Origin: Rachicladosporium sp. CCFEE 5018
Taxonomy: Eukaryota > Ascomycota > Dothideomycetes > Cladosporiales > Cladosporiaceae
DNA length: 64,000 bases
Direction of reading: 5' to 3'
Assembly: GCA_002077045.2 (NCBI GenBank)
Contig: KZ111140.1
Coordinates: 463,356-527,355 of the forward strand
The translations under genes were made by a program, and so were the position numbers. The first letter of the stretch is position 1; each line of letters opens with the position of its first letter. Below are positions 54,679-64,000 of the stretch, piece after piece. Below the pieces are notes generated by a model, which saw only the letters and a program-made list of their open reading frames with translations, did no database searches and was not told where the DNA came from.

Positions 54679-55408
54679 CTTGAAGAAATGCTGTTAGTAG
54701 TGCTACAGGTTTCGCAGCAGTCGGATGATGGGTGATGATGCGTCCAAATGAGTCGTATGCGATGGATAGGTTGTGTGCGTACCTTTGCGGTGTGTTGTGT
54801 GGGTTGTCGGCGTCGCTGCAGTCGTCTGTCGCTGGTATGAGGTCGTCAATAGTGCGGCACGAAAATCGATCCGCAAATGCCAAGAGTTGTCTCGGCTGAC
54901 TTTCCTCATAGAGCGCTCCCTCCTACCACCTCGTGAACATTACTTTGACCTACATGTTCTTTGTACGTACGTGCCATCATCGACGCATATGTTGCGAGTG
55001 ATGGCTTGTTATCTCATCATCGGTACGGCATCTCATGAGTCGATATACTTGGGCCCGAACCTGGCTCGGTAAGACTACGACAGCCCTAAGCTGTACTCGA
55101 CTGGCTACCATACACGAGCTCACAGTTCCAACGCCCCAAATCGTCCCATGCCCAGAGATGGCATGCGATTATGAAGCCCTTGTAGGTTGCTTTTCGAGCG
55201 GCTCAACATCATCAATGCGTCCATAGAGCTTTTTTCCTCCATCACCCCTGCTGCAAGGTACCGTCAGCCACATGCAGCCATCTTCTCGTAAGCTCTCTGT
55301 CAGCAGTCAAGGTACCGTATAAGTTCTCGCGTCTTCCTCAAGGTCTCGCACCTCGTCTCTGCGGAGATTTCCGGGGACATCCGATCGTCGTCTCACATTC
55401 TGGGCCTA
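54679..55408. promoter_or_regulatory. Divergent intergenic region rpl32/quinone oxidoreductase, copy B
   Basis: 730 bp, same length as in copy A and nearly identical from about 54880. No gene recognised. Confidence 0.5.
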
Positions 55409-56449
55409 ATGGCGAACGACAATACAATGAAAGCACTTCGGGTCAACAAGTCCGAGAACGGCAAGGTGACACTAGTAGTGGAAGATGTACCCATACCGAT
55501 GCCAGGGGAGGGCGAGGTGCTGGTCAAGGTTCAAGCATCAGCAGTGCAGCCGTCCGACATCCTGAACTCGAAGGGCCTCTTTGCCTCTACCACCTTTCCG
55601 CGCACAATCGGTGAGTCCTCAGTACGTACTCGGAAATGCCTCAATTGGCGACATGATCATCATGATACTCACCACAATCCAGGTCGGGACTGGTCCGGCA
55701 CTATTACCGCTGGTCCTGACGACTGGATTGGCAAAGACGTCTTCGGCACCTCTGGCCCCAGCTTCAGCTTCACGCATGATGGTGCGCAAGCAACGTACGC
55801 CGTTCTCCCCGTCAATGCCCTGACCATGAAGCCCTCCTCGCTGCCCTACGAGCAAGCAGCTCTCCTCGGAACGCCGTTCACAACCGCCATGATCATCCTT
55901 GCCCGTGCTGCCGCGAAACCAGGCGAGAACGTGCTAGTTCTAGGCGCCACGGGAAATGTAGGAAGCTGGGTGATGCAAGCAGCGCGCGCCATGGGCTGCA
56001 AAGCCATCGGCGTTGGTCGTCACGGAACCGATATCGACAGTACAGCTGATCCGACGCTCAGCGCAGCGAAAGCGCTGACTGGTGGCAAGGGCCCGGACGT
56101 AGCAGTTGACACCATCGGCGACTTCGCACTGACTAAAGCTGCATTCGACATCCTCGCGCCGAACGGCAGGCTCTGCACGATCACTGCTCCAAGATCCGGC
56201 GGTACGCAACTCCCGCTCGACATTCTGTCGCTGTATAGAAGACAGATCAGTGTAGTAGGATGTAACAGCATTGGCTTCAATTCGCAGGAAGACCTGGCGG
56301 GGATGTTGAGGGAGAAGTTGGTGCCATGGCTTGACGAGGCGAAGCTTACGGTGCCTGACCTGGGAAGCACGGAGAGGCTGCCGATTGAGAGGGCCGTGGA
56401 GGCTTATGATGGGAGGGTGAAGAAGGCTGTGATCGTGTTTGATGAGTGA
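55409..56449 (+). CDS. Quinone oxidoreductase-like MDR enzyme, copy B
   Basis: Exon 55409-55610, 72-nt intron 55611-55682 (GTGAGT..CCAG), exon 55683-56449; 322 residues. The intron happens to be open in frame, so an unspliced reading of 346 residues also exists, but copy A shows that the intron is removed. NADP motif VLVLGATGNVGSWVMQAA and PDVAVDTIGDF intact. N-terminal domain differs from A at several residues (VNKSENGKVTLVVEDVPIPM). Zinc-independent reductase. Confidence 0.85.
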   Translation: MANDNTMKALRVNKSENGKVTLVVEDVPIPMPGEGEVLVKVQASAVQPSDILNSKGLFASTTFPRTIGESSVRTRKCLNWRHDHHDTHHNPGRDWSGTITAGPDDWIGKDVFGTSGPSFSFTHDGAQATYAVLPVNALTMKPSSLPYEQAALLGTPFTTAMIILARAAAKPGENVLVLGATGNVGSWVMQAARAMGCKAIGVGRHGTDIDSTADPTLSAAKALTGGKGPDVAVDTIGDFALTKAAFDILAPNGRLCTITAPRSGGTQLPLDILSLYRRQISVVGCNSIGFNSQEDLAGMLREKLVPWLDEAKLTVPDLGSTERLPIERAVEAYDGRVKKAVIVFDE

Positions 56450-56484
56450 TGCAAGTCGTGTGTGATGCATTAAGCTACATGATC

Positions 56485-59400
56485 TCAAGTTTCAGGTGTG
56501 GGTTCCCCGACAGCATGACTATCGCCGGCTGAGCGTAGTGCAGAGCCACACATTATCTCGGTCATCATGTAAATTCCACTCCTCCCTCTCAGAAATCCTC
56601 CTAGCAAATCGTCCAATTCCTTGTTCATTCCCTCAAGCCCGCGTCTCTGATCCTGGAATAGACCCTTCATCATTGGATGCTCCGCACTGACAGCCTTCAC
56701 AGGCTCAGCATGGTGCTGGATGATATACAGCATATCCTTGACCTCCTCTGCATCCAGCCACGCACGTAGCGAAGCGTCATTCCAAGGTTGCGGTGCCTGA
56801 GGTTGAGCTGGGGAGGTAGTCGAGGATGTTGTTGTCGTTGGCGATGAAGACAAGGAGGGCGAGAGATCTCGTGTAGGCGCCAGACGCGTTGGAGCAGGCG
56901 AGTGCGTCTTCGTTGCCGTGGGCGTGGCGTCAGGATCCGTCTCAGCTTTGTTCACCACCTCGCGACCCGCGACGTCCTCGCTTGAGGGCCTCTCGATCAG
57001 GCTGGGCGACGTAGACATGCTCCTCTCGTCTATCGGGCNNNNNNNNNNNNNNNNNNNNNNNNNNNNNNNNNNNNNNNNNNNNNNNNNNNNNNNNNNNNNN
57101 NNNNNNNNNNNNNNNNNNNNNNNNNNNNNNNNNNNNNNGCATCCAGCCACGCACGTAGCGAAGCGTCATTCCAAGGTTGCGGTGCCTGAGGTTGAGCTGG
57201 GGAGGTAGTCGAGGATGTTGTTGTCGTTGGCGATGAAGACAAGGAGGGCGAGAGATCTCGTGTAGGCGCCAGACGCGTTGGAGCAGGCGAGTGCGTCTTC
57301 GTTGCCGTGGGCGTGGCGTCAGGATCCGTCTCAGCTTTGTTCACCACCTCGCGACCCGCGACGTCCTCGCTTGAGGGCCTCTCGATCAGGCTGGGCGACG
57401 TAGACATGCTCCTCTCGTCTATCGGGCTCTCGTCGCCTTCCGCGTCGCCCAGCTGAGGGATATGAATATTCTCGGTGCCATGCATGAACGTCCCGCTAGG
57501 CCCGCCACTGTTGATCTCCACGGGGCTATCGCTCAGCCTCTCCTCATCTATACTGCTGCTCTGCCGTTCCAGCTCCTCTTTCTCGAGGAACGGGTTCACG
57601 CCTGCCTCGCTGGCAGGCGAGTCAAAGTCATCGAGCTCAACGCGCTGTTTCGTGCGTTGCGCTTTCGGGGGCTTGGCGACAGCAGGACCCATGCCGAGCA
57701 TGTTTGCGACAGTCGACATCGCAGATTGGGGAGCCGGGTCTTGAGGTGCGGGTCGAGGTGTAAGAGTGCGTTCGATGTGGTCTTCTTGGCCCGTGGCCAT
57801 CTCGACCGCGCCAGTGGAGCCCTCAAGCTCGGCTACGAACGCGCCTGGGGGTTGAGGAGTAGCGGCTTGGCGTTGAGGAGCGGAGGCTGAGGGCGTGATC
57901 ATCGGTTGTTGCTGTTGTTGTGGGCGTGCTCGAGGGCCTTCTTGTGGGGCTGACTTGGTATCCGCGGCTGCAAGCGCAGCCATTGGAGCTACTCGGTCAA
58001 CTGGTGAGGCTTGGATAGGACTCTGCGCAGCTTGTCGACCCATCTCCAGTGACGCCTTCTCAGCATCGCTTTCGTGGTCCTCCTTGCCGCCAGTCCGCTT
58101 CTCCTTCTTCTTGCTCTTGAAAAGTCCAGAAAGCATACCGCCCTTCTTGTCTTTCTTCTTGTCTTTGGCAGAAGTTTTGATCTTCTCCTCCTGCGGGGAA
58201 GGTGTCTTGACTAGACTCTCCATGCTGTTGTTGCGCGTGCTCTCCGTCGAGCTAATTTTGGAGCTTGCATCGTCACGCAGTAGTCCGGGAGTCAACGAGA
58301 TCTTGCGTGTCTCAATCGAGTCGTCCTTGAGGAACGAGTCTGTGTTGCGTGGCGTGCCTTTCCGTGACTTGAGCGGTGCTGCCTCTGATCGATCCACCAA
58401 TTTTGGACTGAGCTGTGGATCCTCGATCGACGACCGCTTACTGTCGAGACTCGTCTTACTGATGCCATCTGATGACGGTCCTTTGCCAGTCGAGTCACCG
58501 CTATACCGCCTTGTGGCATGAACATTAGCTTCCTCGGGGGCGTTCCGCTCTTCGACTTCTGCTGGTTGCCCTCGCTCGGGCTCTACTTGCTGTGCAGCTG
58601 CTGCCTGTGAATCTGCTGGGGCATGTTCATCCTCGTCGGATGAGTAGTCGTAGTCAGATGCCTCAACGTAAGTCGGAGCAGCGAACTGCACCGTCTTCGC
58701 ATTACGCCGACGGATCGCCTTCTTAAGAGGATTCTTAGACTTCTCTGGATTGTCGCCGAGCATTGTTTGTGAGAGCTGTCTGATGTCAGTACGTCGAAGT
58801 GTAATCATGGGTTGCCACTCCATCACTCACATCGATGTTCCGGTGCTTGTTCAATCGTGCGAGTCGTTCAGTCGGGGTCTCAATATGCTCTGCTGGTAGA
58901 TACCCTGCGATCACGAGCAGATCAGTTCGCCATCCCTCGCATGAGTCCAGTCAAGGACATTCACTCACCAATGCTGCTATCCTTCACAACCCTCACGAGC
59001 CACCAATACGAATTGCTGTCATCAAGCAGCACCATCGTGTCACCCTTAGTGGCATTCGCTTGGCCCTCAACAGTAGCAACAAAAGTATGCAGCGCGTAGA
59101 CGAATTCGAAGTCGATGTCTTCTGTGTCACGTAAGCATTCACCGCCGTAGCCGGAGTCTATGAAACGGGGGGAGAGGAGAAGGGAAGCGTCACGTTCGTC
59201 GTCGATGTCGTCGTCCGGGGAGAGAAGAGGCAATCCATTGGCTGGGGAGACGTCCAATGAAGCGGAGTAAGGAGATAGGGAGCTAGGGTCTTGCGAGAGG
59301 GGCGAAATGGGTGACGTTGCAGACAACAGAGGGTCGTGGGTGGGGAGGAGGACATCCTGGAGGTCAACGCTACGGAAGCTGTTCTGGCTGGCAGACTGGC

Positions 59401-60360
59401 GGAGGGTCGGGACCGTGAGCCTGGGAAGCGATCTGGCGAAGGCATTGTCCCCGTACGGACGCCGGATCGAAGTACTCCGCAAAGGAAACGCCTCGCTGCG
59501 CAACGGTCGTAGTCCAGATCCAGCGCCATTGATACCCGGCTCGCTGTCCCAATCGTCCACACTCTCGCTCTCATCCAGGTCTAATCCAGTCCTCCTGGCT
59601 AGTCCTGAAACGCTTCCGGTCCCGGCTTCCCGATCCCTTGTGATCTCCAGTCCAGACCTACCCTCGCCCATGGCTCTCAATTCAGCACTCACAAATCGCC
59701 CAAACCTCGCCATACCCACCAGCGGACTCTCCTCAGGCGTATGCAAAGTCGGGCTCAGCCAATCATCCCTAGCAGAAGTCTCCAGCCTCAATGGCAGGTG
59801 CCTCGGCGTATCCATATACGGCGAAGAGTCCAACGATACGTCCTTTCCTCTATTCGGCGACATCGCAGACGAGTAGTTGATACCCGCCTGCTCGACATGT
59901 GCGCGTTGAGAATCTCCCCCCAATGTGGCTCCTCCTTTCCTCAAGAAAGACGCATACGCACCATCGTCAATGCTCGGACTGCTACTAATCCGATCCATCA
60001 TGTCGTCGTCGCTGCACTCTCCAGCCTCCTCTCCATTCGCGGCTTCAGCTTCACCCTCCTCTTTCGCAGCTTCCCCGTTAGTCGCAGGGTCGTTGTTCTG
60101 CTGCCCGTTCTGGCCAGCCATATTCCAGGCGTCGGCCAAGACTTGCTCTTCCGTATGTCGCTCTGCAGCAACGTGCTGATACTCTGCTGCTTGGTGGGGT
60201 GCGATGGCGGAGGACGCGGGATGTTTGGTATGCTCGGCTGCAGTGGGAGCGGAGGGGTCTTGGAGGTCGATCGTATCTGTATGGACTTAGTATGCCGACC
60301 TCTGTAGTGGCCGTAGAGAGAATGTAGCCTACCCGCTCTCACGATATTTGGTCGCGACAT
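56485..60360 (-). CDS. tea4: Tea4/Bud14-like SH3 polarity protein, copy B, broken by assembly gap
   Basis: Start ATG 60360-60358 (MSRPNI). SH3 block, introns and basic patch as in copy A. The gene is interrupted by the 100-N gap at 57039-57138, on both sides of which the same 289 bp occur, so the true gene is shorter and probably continuous. Near the 3' end a 2-bp deletion relative to A (CTCCTCTCCC to CTCCTCCC around 56580) changes the frame after FLRGR, replacing GVELT with about 32 other residues up to a stop at 56485. One internal segment differs more than the rest (residues around 60-80, AYASFLRKGGATLGG versus ECGNSLSGRGIMKRK in A). Confidence 0.75.
56750..57427. repeat. 289-bp direct repeat flanking the second gap (assembly artefact)
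   Basis: 56750-57038 and 57139-57427 read the same, from GCATCCAGCCACGCACG to CTCGTCTATCGGGC, on both sides of 100 N. Copy A has this sequence once (22771-23059 region). Overlapping contig ends that were not merged explain it. Confidence 0.85.
57039..57138. other. Assembly gap, 100 N
   Basis: Exactly 100 N inside the Tea4-like gene. Given the repeated flanks the gap probably has negative true length. Confidence 0.95.
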
Positions 60361-61097
60361 GTTCGCGGTTTCACCTCAGCCTCGCCGAACGGCCGCGTCT
60401 CTGCCTTACGGTCCCAAGACGGCGCGCTGGGTTGCGGAAATGTCTCAGTATGCGAGTCGTGCATTCATCGATCTATGCGTATGGCGATGCAATGGTGCGG
60501 CGGTCTTACGACAATGACAGAAGGCCGATCAGAGCGAATGCTAGAGATGGCTGGCGGCGCGTAATCTGTACTACAGTCAAATGGTCGCACGAACGTATCG
60601 TGGATGGAAAGGGGGAAATAATGAGGGATGACAACGATTGTACAACAATGCAATGGCAAATGTACGGTTTCCAGACCATCAACCAAATACGTGAAGTCGA
60701 CCCCTTCCCCGTTTCAAGATATGGAAGGCACGATTCATGGCACTGATTGCCCGCGCTGAACTGTGATTGGCCGATCTGCGGGCTCCTGGCACCCTTGTTC
60801 GAATGATCGACCGGGGCTGCGGCTCCTCACTTCCCTGTCGCTCACGTGTTGCGCTTGTTCGAGATGCTGTTGAGGGACTTGGGGGAATTGAATACTGTAC
60901 ACACTGGCAGGAGGGCATGGGTTTGGCAAACGTGAGATGGCAAGTAACAGTATTTGCTACCTGCACGTCATCTACTATGTTCGCGACAGCGGCTGTAGTG
61001 TTCCTCAGGTACACTGAGGCCTTCCACCGAGTCTCGACATAGACAGTCACGTCTCCCTTCTCCTGCCATCCGGGCCAGTGTCTCGCGGAGAGGCAAT
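60361..61097. other. Intergenic, nothing recognised, copy B
   Basis: 737 bp counterpart of 25989-26725; same length, scattered substitutions, no gene recognised. Confidence 0.5.
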
Positions 61098-63622
61098 TCA
61101 CCCGCGCATGGTCTGCTCCAACTTGGCCATGAACTTCTCGCGGCTGACTGCATCCATGATGCCCAGCATCTCAGCCGGTAGCTGACTCGCATGACGAGAG
61201 CTAGAACGCTGAGCACCTTGTGGACTAAACGCAGGTGCTCTGGCGCTCAGTCCTCCAGTCGTGGCCGTGCGAGGCGGAGTGCTGGGCGTGGCCTAAGTCG
61301 ATTTCGGAGTGGTGGCCTTGAATGACGGGCTTGGAGAAGAGGACGTTGTGTAAGCCGATGCGGACGGGTCAAGCCAGGTGCGATTGGTGACATCCGTCAG
61401 GCCTGGCTGGAGAGAACCGTTCGTGGTGCTGGCGCTGAATGCGAATGCTGGGCCCAGAGTGGCATTTGTAGTTTGCTGAGCACCTGTGGGCATCTTTTGA
61501 TCTGCAACATCGACGGCAGGGGTGCTCTTGATAGTCACTGCCGACCGTTTCATGGAGACTCTGTCCGCGCTACCACTGTTGCCTTCGACGCTCTCTGACG
61601 TTCGCATACAAGGTTCAGGTTCAGGGGCTGCCGCACTACCAGCAGAGCTCATAGGCAGGACGACAGTGCTCTGCTGAAAGCTGAACGAGGGCTTGGAAGT
61701 AGGACCGCTAGTCATACTGAACGGCTCGACGACCCTCTTCTTGTCGTCATTTGGAGCGATGCCAGCTTCTGCCAGGCTCATAACTCGCGGCGGACTGGAA
61801 GGTTTGTTGCCGGGTGCACTGGCCGCGTCGATCTGTGCAAGCGCTGAAGCAGGAACACGCCCGGTGAGTCCGCCAGTGCCTCGAAATGGCTTATACTCAG
61901 AGGAGACGATCACGGTAGTCTTAGCCTTCGACTGGGCCCAATCTGGCTCGCTGTCGAGCCAAGAGCTCGACAAAGGTGTTGCCGATGGTGCACCGGCGGT
62001 TGCCGTAGCTGTAATGTGTTTGCCTTTCGCATGTGGAGCCACAGCACTACCGCTGGAGTCCCATGCGTCGTGAGGAGAAAAGGACGACGAAGGAGCGCTG
62101 ACCTTACCGCTCATCGACGCCGATGAAGCTGAGTGATTCGATGTGTTCGATGATAGAGAGGGAGGAGTTGCGGGCGACGCCGGTGCGGCCTTCGACGCGA
62201 TGGACTTCGCAGCACGACTGGAAACCTTGAAGGTTGCAGCTGGGACGGTAAGGTTGGGCGATGCCTCCAGAGAACGGGATGATGTAGAGGCTGGAGCACG
62301 CTTGGGCTTTGCGGGGGCTTTGGCTGCATCATCATCGATCTCCAGCGGGTTCGCGATGGAGGATCCAGGAGTCTGAAGGGTCACCTTTGCCGCTCCTGCT
62401 CTGGTTGCAGCAGGCGGTGGAGGCAGTGGCTTCGTCAGATCTGGTGCGGGCGTACCCCACGAGCCTGCAGCTGGGGTGGCCCCAGTTGCGGTGGGAGTTG
62501 CTGAAGCGCTCTGTTGTTGCTCACCCGCAACTGCCTTCGAGCCGTGTTGCACTAAAGTCCTATTGCTCCTACCTTTCACCGGTGCGAGGCTGGTCTCGAT
62601 ACGCTCGGTCGTGTTGGATTTCTCTGACTTCAAACCTGCATTGTCGCGTATGGCGTGGGAAATGCTGAAGTCGTTCGCGTTGTTGATGTCTGTCCAGCCG
62701 CCTTGGTGGGTACTGGACATAGGCTTCGAGGTGCCGTTGACTTTGGAAAGCCCTGCAGACTTGGCGTCTGAAGAAGGAGATGGAGGAGGGATCTCTATCC
62801 ACACCACGGGCTCCGGTGTACGCACTTTCTCCTCGTTGCCCATCGTAGCCACCTTCATTGACGATGGCCGCTTCTGATTTGCAGATACAAAGCCTTGTCC
62901 TTTGGGGATCATCAGCTCCAGCTTCTCGCCATTCTCAGTCTGGACTGGAAGGATCTGACTCGTTTTCGGCGCCTGAAGCGGTGGAGCACGTCGCTGAGAC
63001 GCTAGGTCGTCAATCTGATGCTGAAGCTCCCCGATGAGATTCTCGGCAGACTTCAAGCGGTCGTTCAGTTGCTTGTTCACCTCCCCAATATGACAGGCGT
63101 TGAGCATGGCCGTCAGTGCGATCTGCTCTTCCGTGCCACGAGCCTCTTCGGCGAGTAGCTTCATCACCCAAATACAAGCTTCTTTGAATTCGCCACCAAG
63201 GTTGCCGTCGTTCTCGACCATGGCCTTGTGTGCCTTTGACTTCAGCCCTTTCATGAGCTCCTTGACTGCGAAACGGGGTCAGCTGCTACCTAGCTCTACC
63301 CTTAGTGGAGACTTCACTCACTGCCTGCTTGTGAGGCAGTCGCCTCATCACTGTGACGAGTGGCACACGCTTCCAGTGCGTGCTTCATGTGCAGCACATC
63401 CTTCTGCTGCCGCACCTCCGAGTCTGCGAGGCGAACGAAGACATTGTCGAATAACTTCTGACAGTGCTCTTCGCGGTAAGCCTCGTATAGCAACATGCCT
63501 TGCATGATGGTGGCCGGTGGCAGCTGACCCCCGAGCTGGTCGTCGATCTTCTTCATCGCGTCGACGCTGTACTTCTTCGACACTGCAGATATACCGCTGC
63601 CAGTCCTCGGCGACGACGCCAT
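61098..63622 (-). pseudogene. Coiled-coil Ser/Pro/Ala-rich protein, copy B, nonsense codon before the C-terminus
   Basis: Exon 63622-63322, 56-nt intron, exon from 63265. The protein follows copy A closely (KELMKGLKSKAHKAMVENDG, coiled coil EVNKQLNDRLKSAENLIGEL). TAG at 61295-61293 replaces the Gln codon of copy A after PK, removing the last 65 residues. The remaining frame down to TGA at 61100-61098 is still open and still encodes the C-terminal helical motif (MLGIMDAVSREKFMAKLEQT), so the stop is recent. A truncated protein of about 757 residues may still be produced. Domain unknown. Confidence 0.7.
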
Positions 63623-64000
63623 CCTGCTTGCTGTCCTAGTGTACCAGATCTTGACTTTTGTAGCTGAGTGGAATATTGTGTTCGTTTACGACAGGAAGCT
63701 CATAGAAATTTTCGTGGGCCTCGCCGAGACCATGTTCGGGCAGGAACACAGCGACGCGTGAGAATTGAAGGAAGGAAGGAGCAATGACAGCTCTGGTCTA
63801 CATGCATGGAATCCGGCGTCCTTACATAGTACTTACTTCACAGCAGCATCAATCTGATCGTATTGCCCCGGACATTTCACAAATTAGCCTTGACCAAGTC
63901 ATGCAGATATCGACAGACTTGCTCAAGCAACTGCTAGAAGATCACCCTTCGAGAGTGAGCTGATCATAGCGATTGAGTTGTCCACTTCTTCCAGCAGGGC
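63623..64000. other. Upstream region of the coiled-coil gene, copy B
   Basis: 378 bp, equivalent to 29251-29631. GGAA repeat near 63767-63779 has one unit fewer than in copy A. No gene seen before the window edge. Confidence 0.5.

Larger units (their letters stand above)
43100..64000. repeat. Segment B, collinear duplicate of 4187-29631
   Basis: Every gene of 4187-29631 recurs in the same order and orientation, including the tRNA with its intron, except for the 5 kb module at about 9037-14163. Similarity reaches the last base of the window. Some tracts differ by about one base per 60 or less, others by ten or more per 60. Confidence 0.95.

Noticed and set aside
55409..56449. Unspliced 346-residue reading of quinone oxidoreductase copy B
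   Set aside because: The extra residues correspond to an intron with GTGAGT..CCAG ends that is not open in copy A and would break the enzyme fold.
57030..57150. Open frames reading through the N run
   Set aside because: N bases cannot be translated; the flanks are duplicated contig ends.
1..64000. CRISPR arrays, bacterial operons, ribosome-binding sites
   Set aside because: No regular repeat-spacer units; spliced eukaryotic genes throughout.

Overview
The window is fungal nuclear DNA, most likely from a filamentous ascomycete of the class Dothideomycetes. Protein-coding genes carry short introns of about 45-75 nt with GT..AG ends and CTNAC-type branch points, intergenic spaces are short, and both housekeeping genes (Mdm10, Mrt4, L32, ribonucleotide reductase R2, uL15m) and lineage genes (DUF4246, DUF1275, MAPEG, ArAE/BRE4-type transporter) are typical of that group. 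Two collinear copies of more than 20 kb with uneven divergence recall the duplicated or hybrid genomes of black yeasts such as Hortaea werneckii. That species guess is an inference.

Layout. 1-3044: the end of a two-PH-domain protein and a decayed secreted actin-like ATPase gene. 4187-29631 is segment A; it starts inside a large membrane transporter and carries an unknown nuclear-type protein, a small membrane protein, tRNA-Ser(CGA), an extra 5 kb module, an arylsulfotransferase, an SMP-30-like protein, mdm10, mrt4, rpl32, a quinone oxidoreductase, a Tea4/Bud14 SH3 protein and a coiled-coil orphan. 29632-42999 is single-copy here: rnr2, a WDR44/DGR2-like WD40 protein, a MAPEG protein, a truncated DUF4246 gene, a nonsense-interrupted orphan, a DUF1275 protein and mitochondrial uL15m. 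After a 100-N gap, 43100-64000 is segment B, the same gene order as A without the 5 kb module and with a second 100-N gap at 57039.

The most interesting region is 9323-13760, present only in A between the tRNA and the arylsulfotransferase gene. It holds a divergent pair: a minus-strand gene whose spliced product looks like a fungal gasdermin, and a plus-strand gene encoding a caspase-like domain (His in YYGGHG, Cys in DCCYAG) joined to a DUF2235 alpha/beta-hydrolase (Tle1-type lipase) domain. Fungal gasdermins are known to be paired with and activated by neighbouring proteases, so this may be a cell-death/allorecognition module in which the protease partner also carries a lipase.

Several duplicate genes carry lesions in one copy only (transporter A frameshift, transporter B nonsense codon, orphan B nonsense codon, Tea4 B 2-bp deletion). 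Near-identical tracts alternate with clearly diverged tracts inside single genes, which fits gene conversion between copies. The second N gap is an assembly artefact because 289 bp are repeated on both sides. The first gap sits exactly at the start of segment B, so the physical linkage of A and B is not proven.
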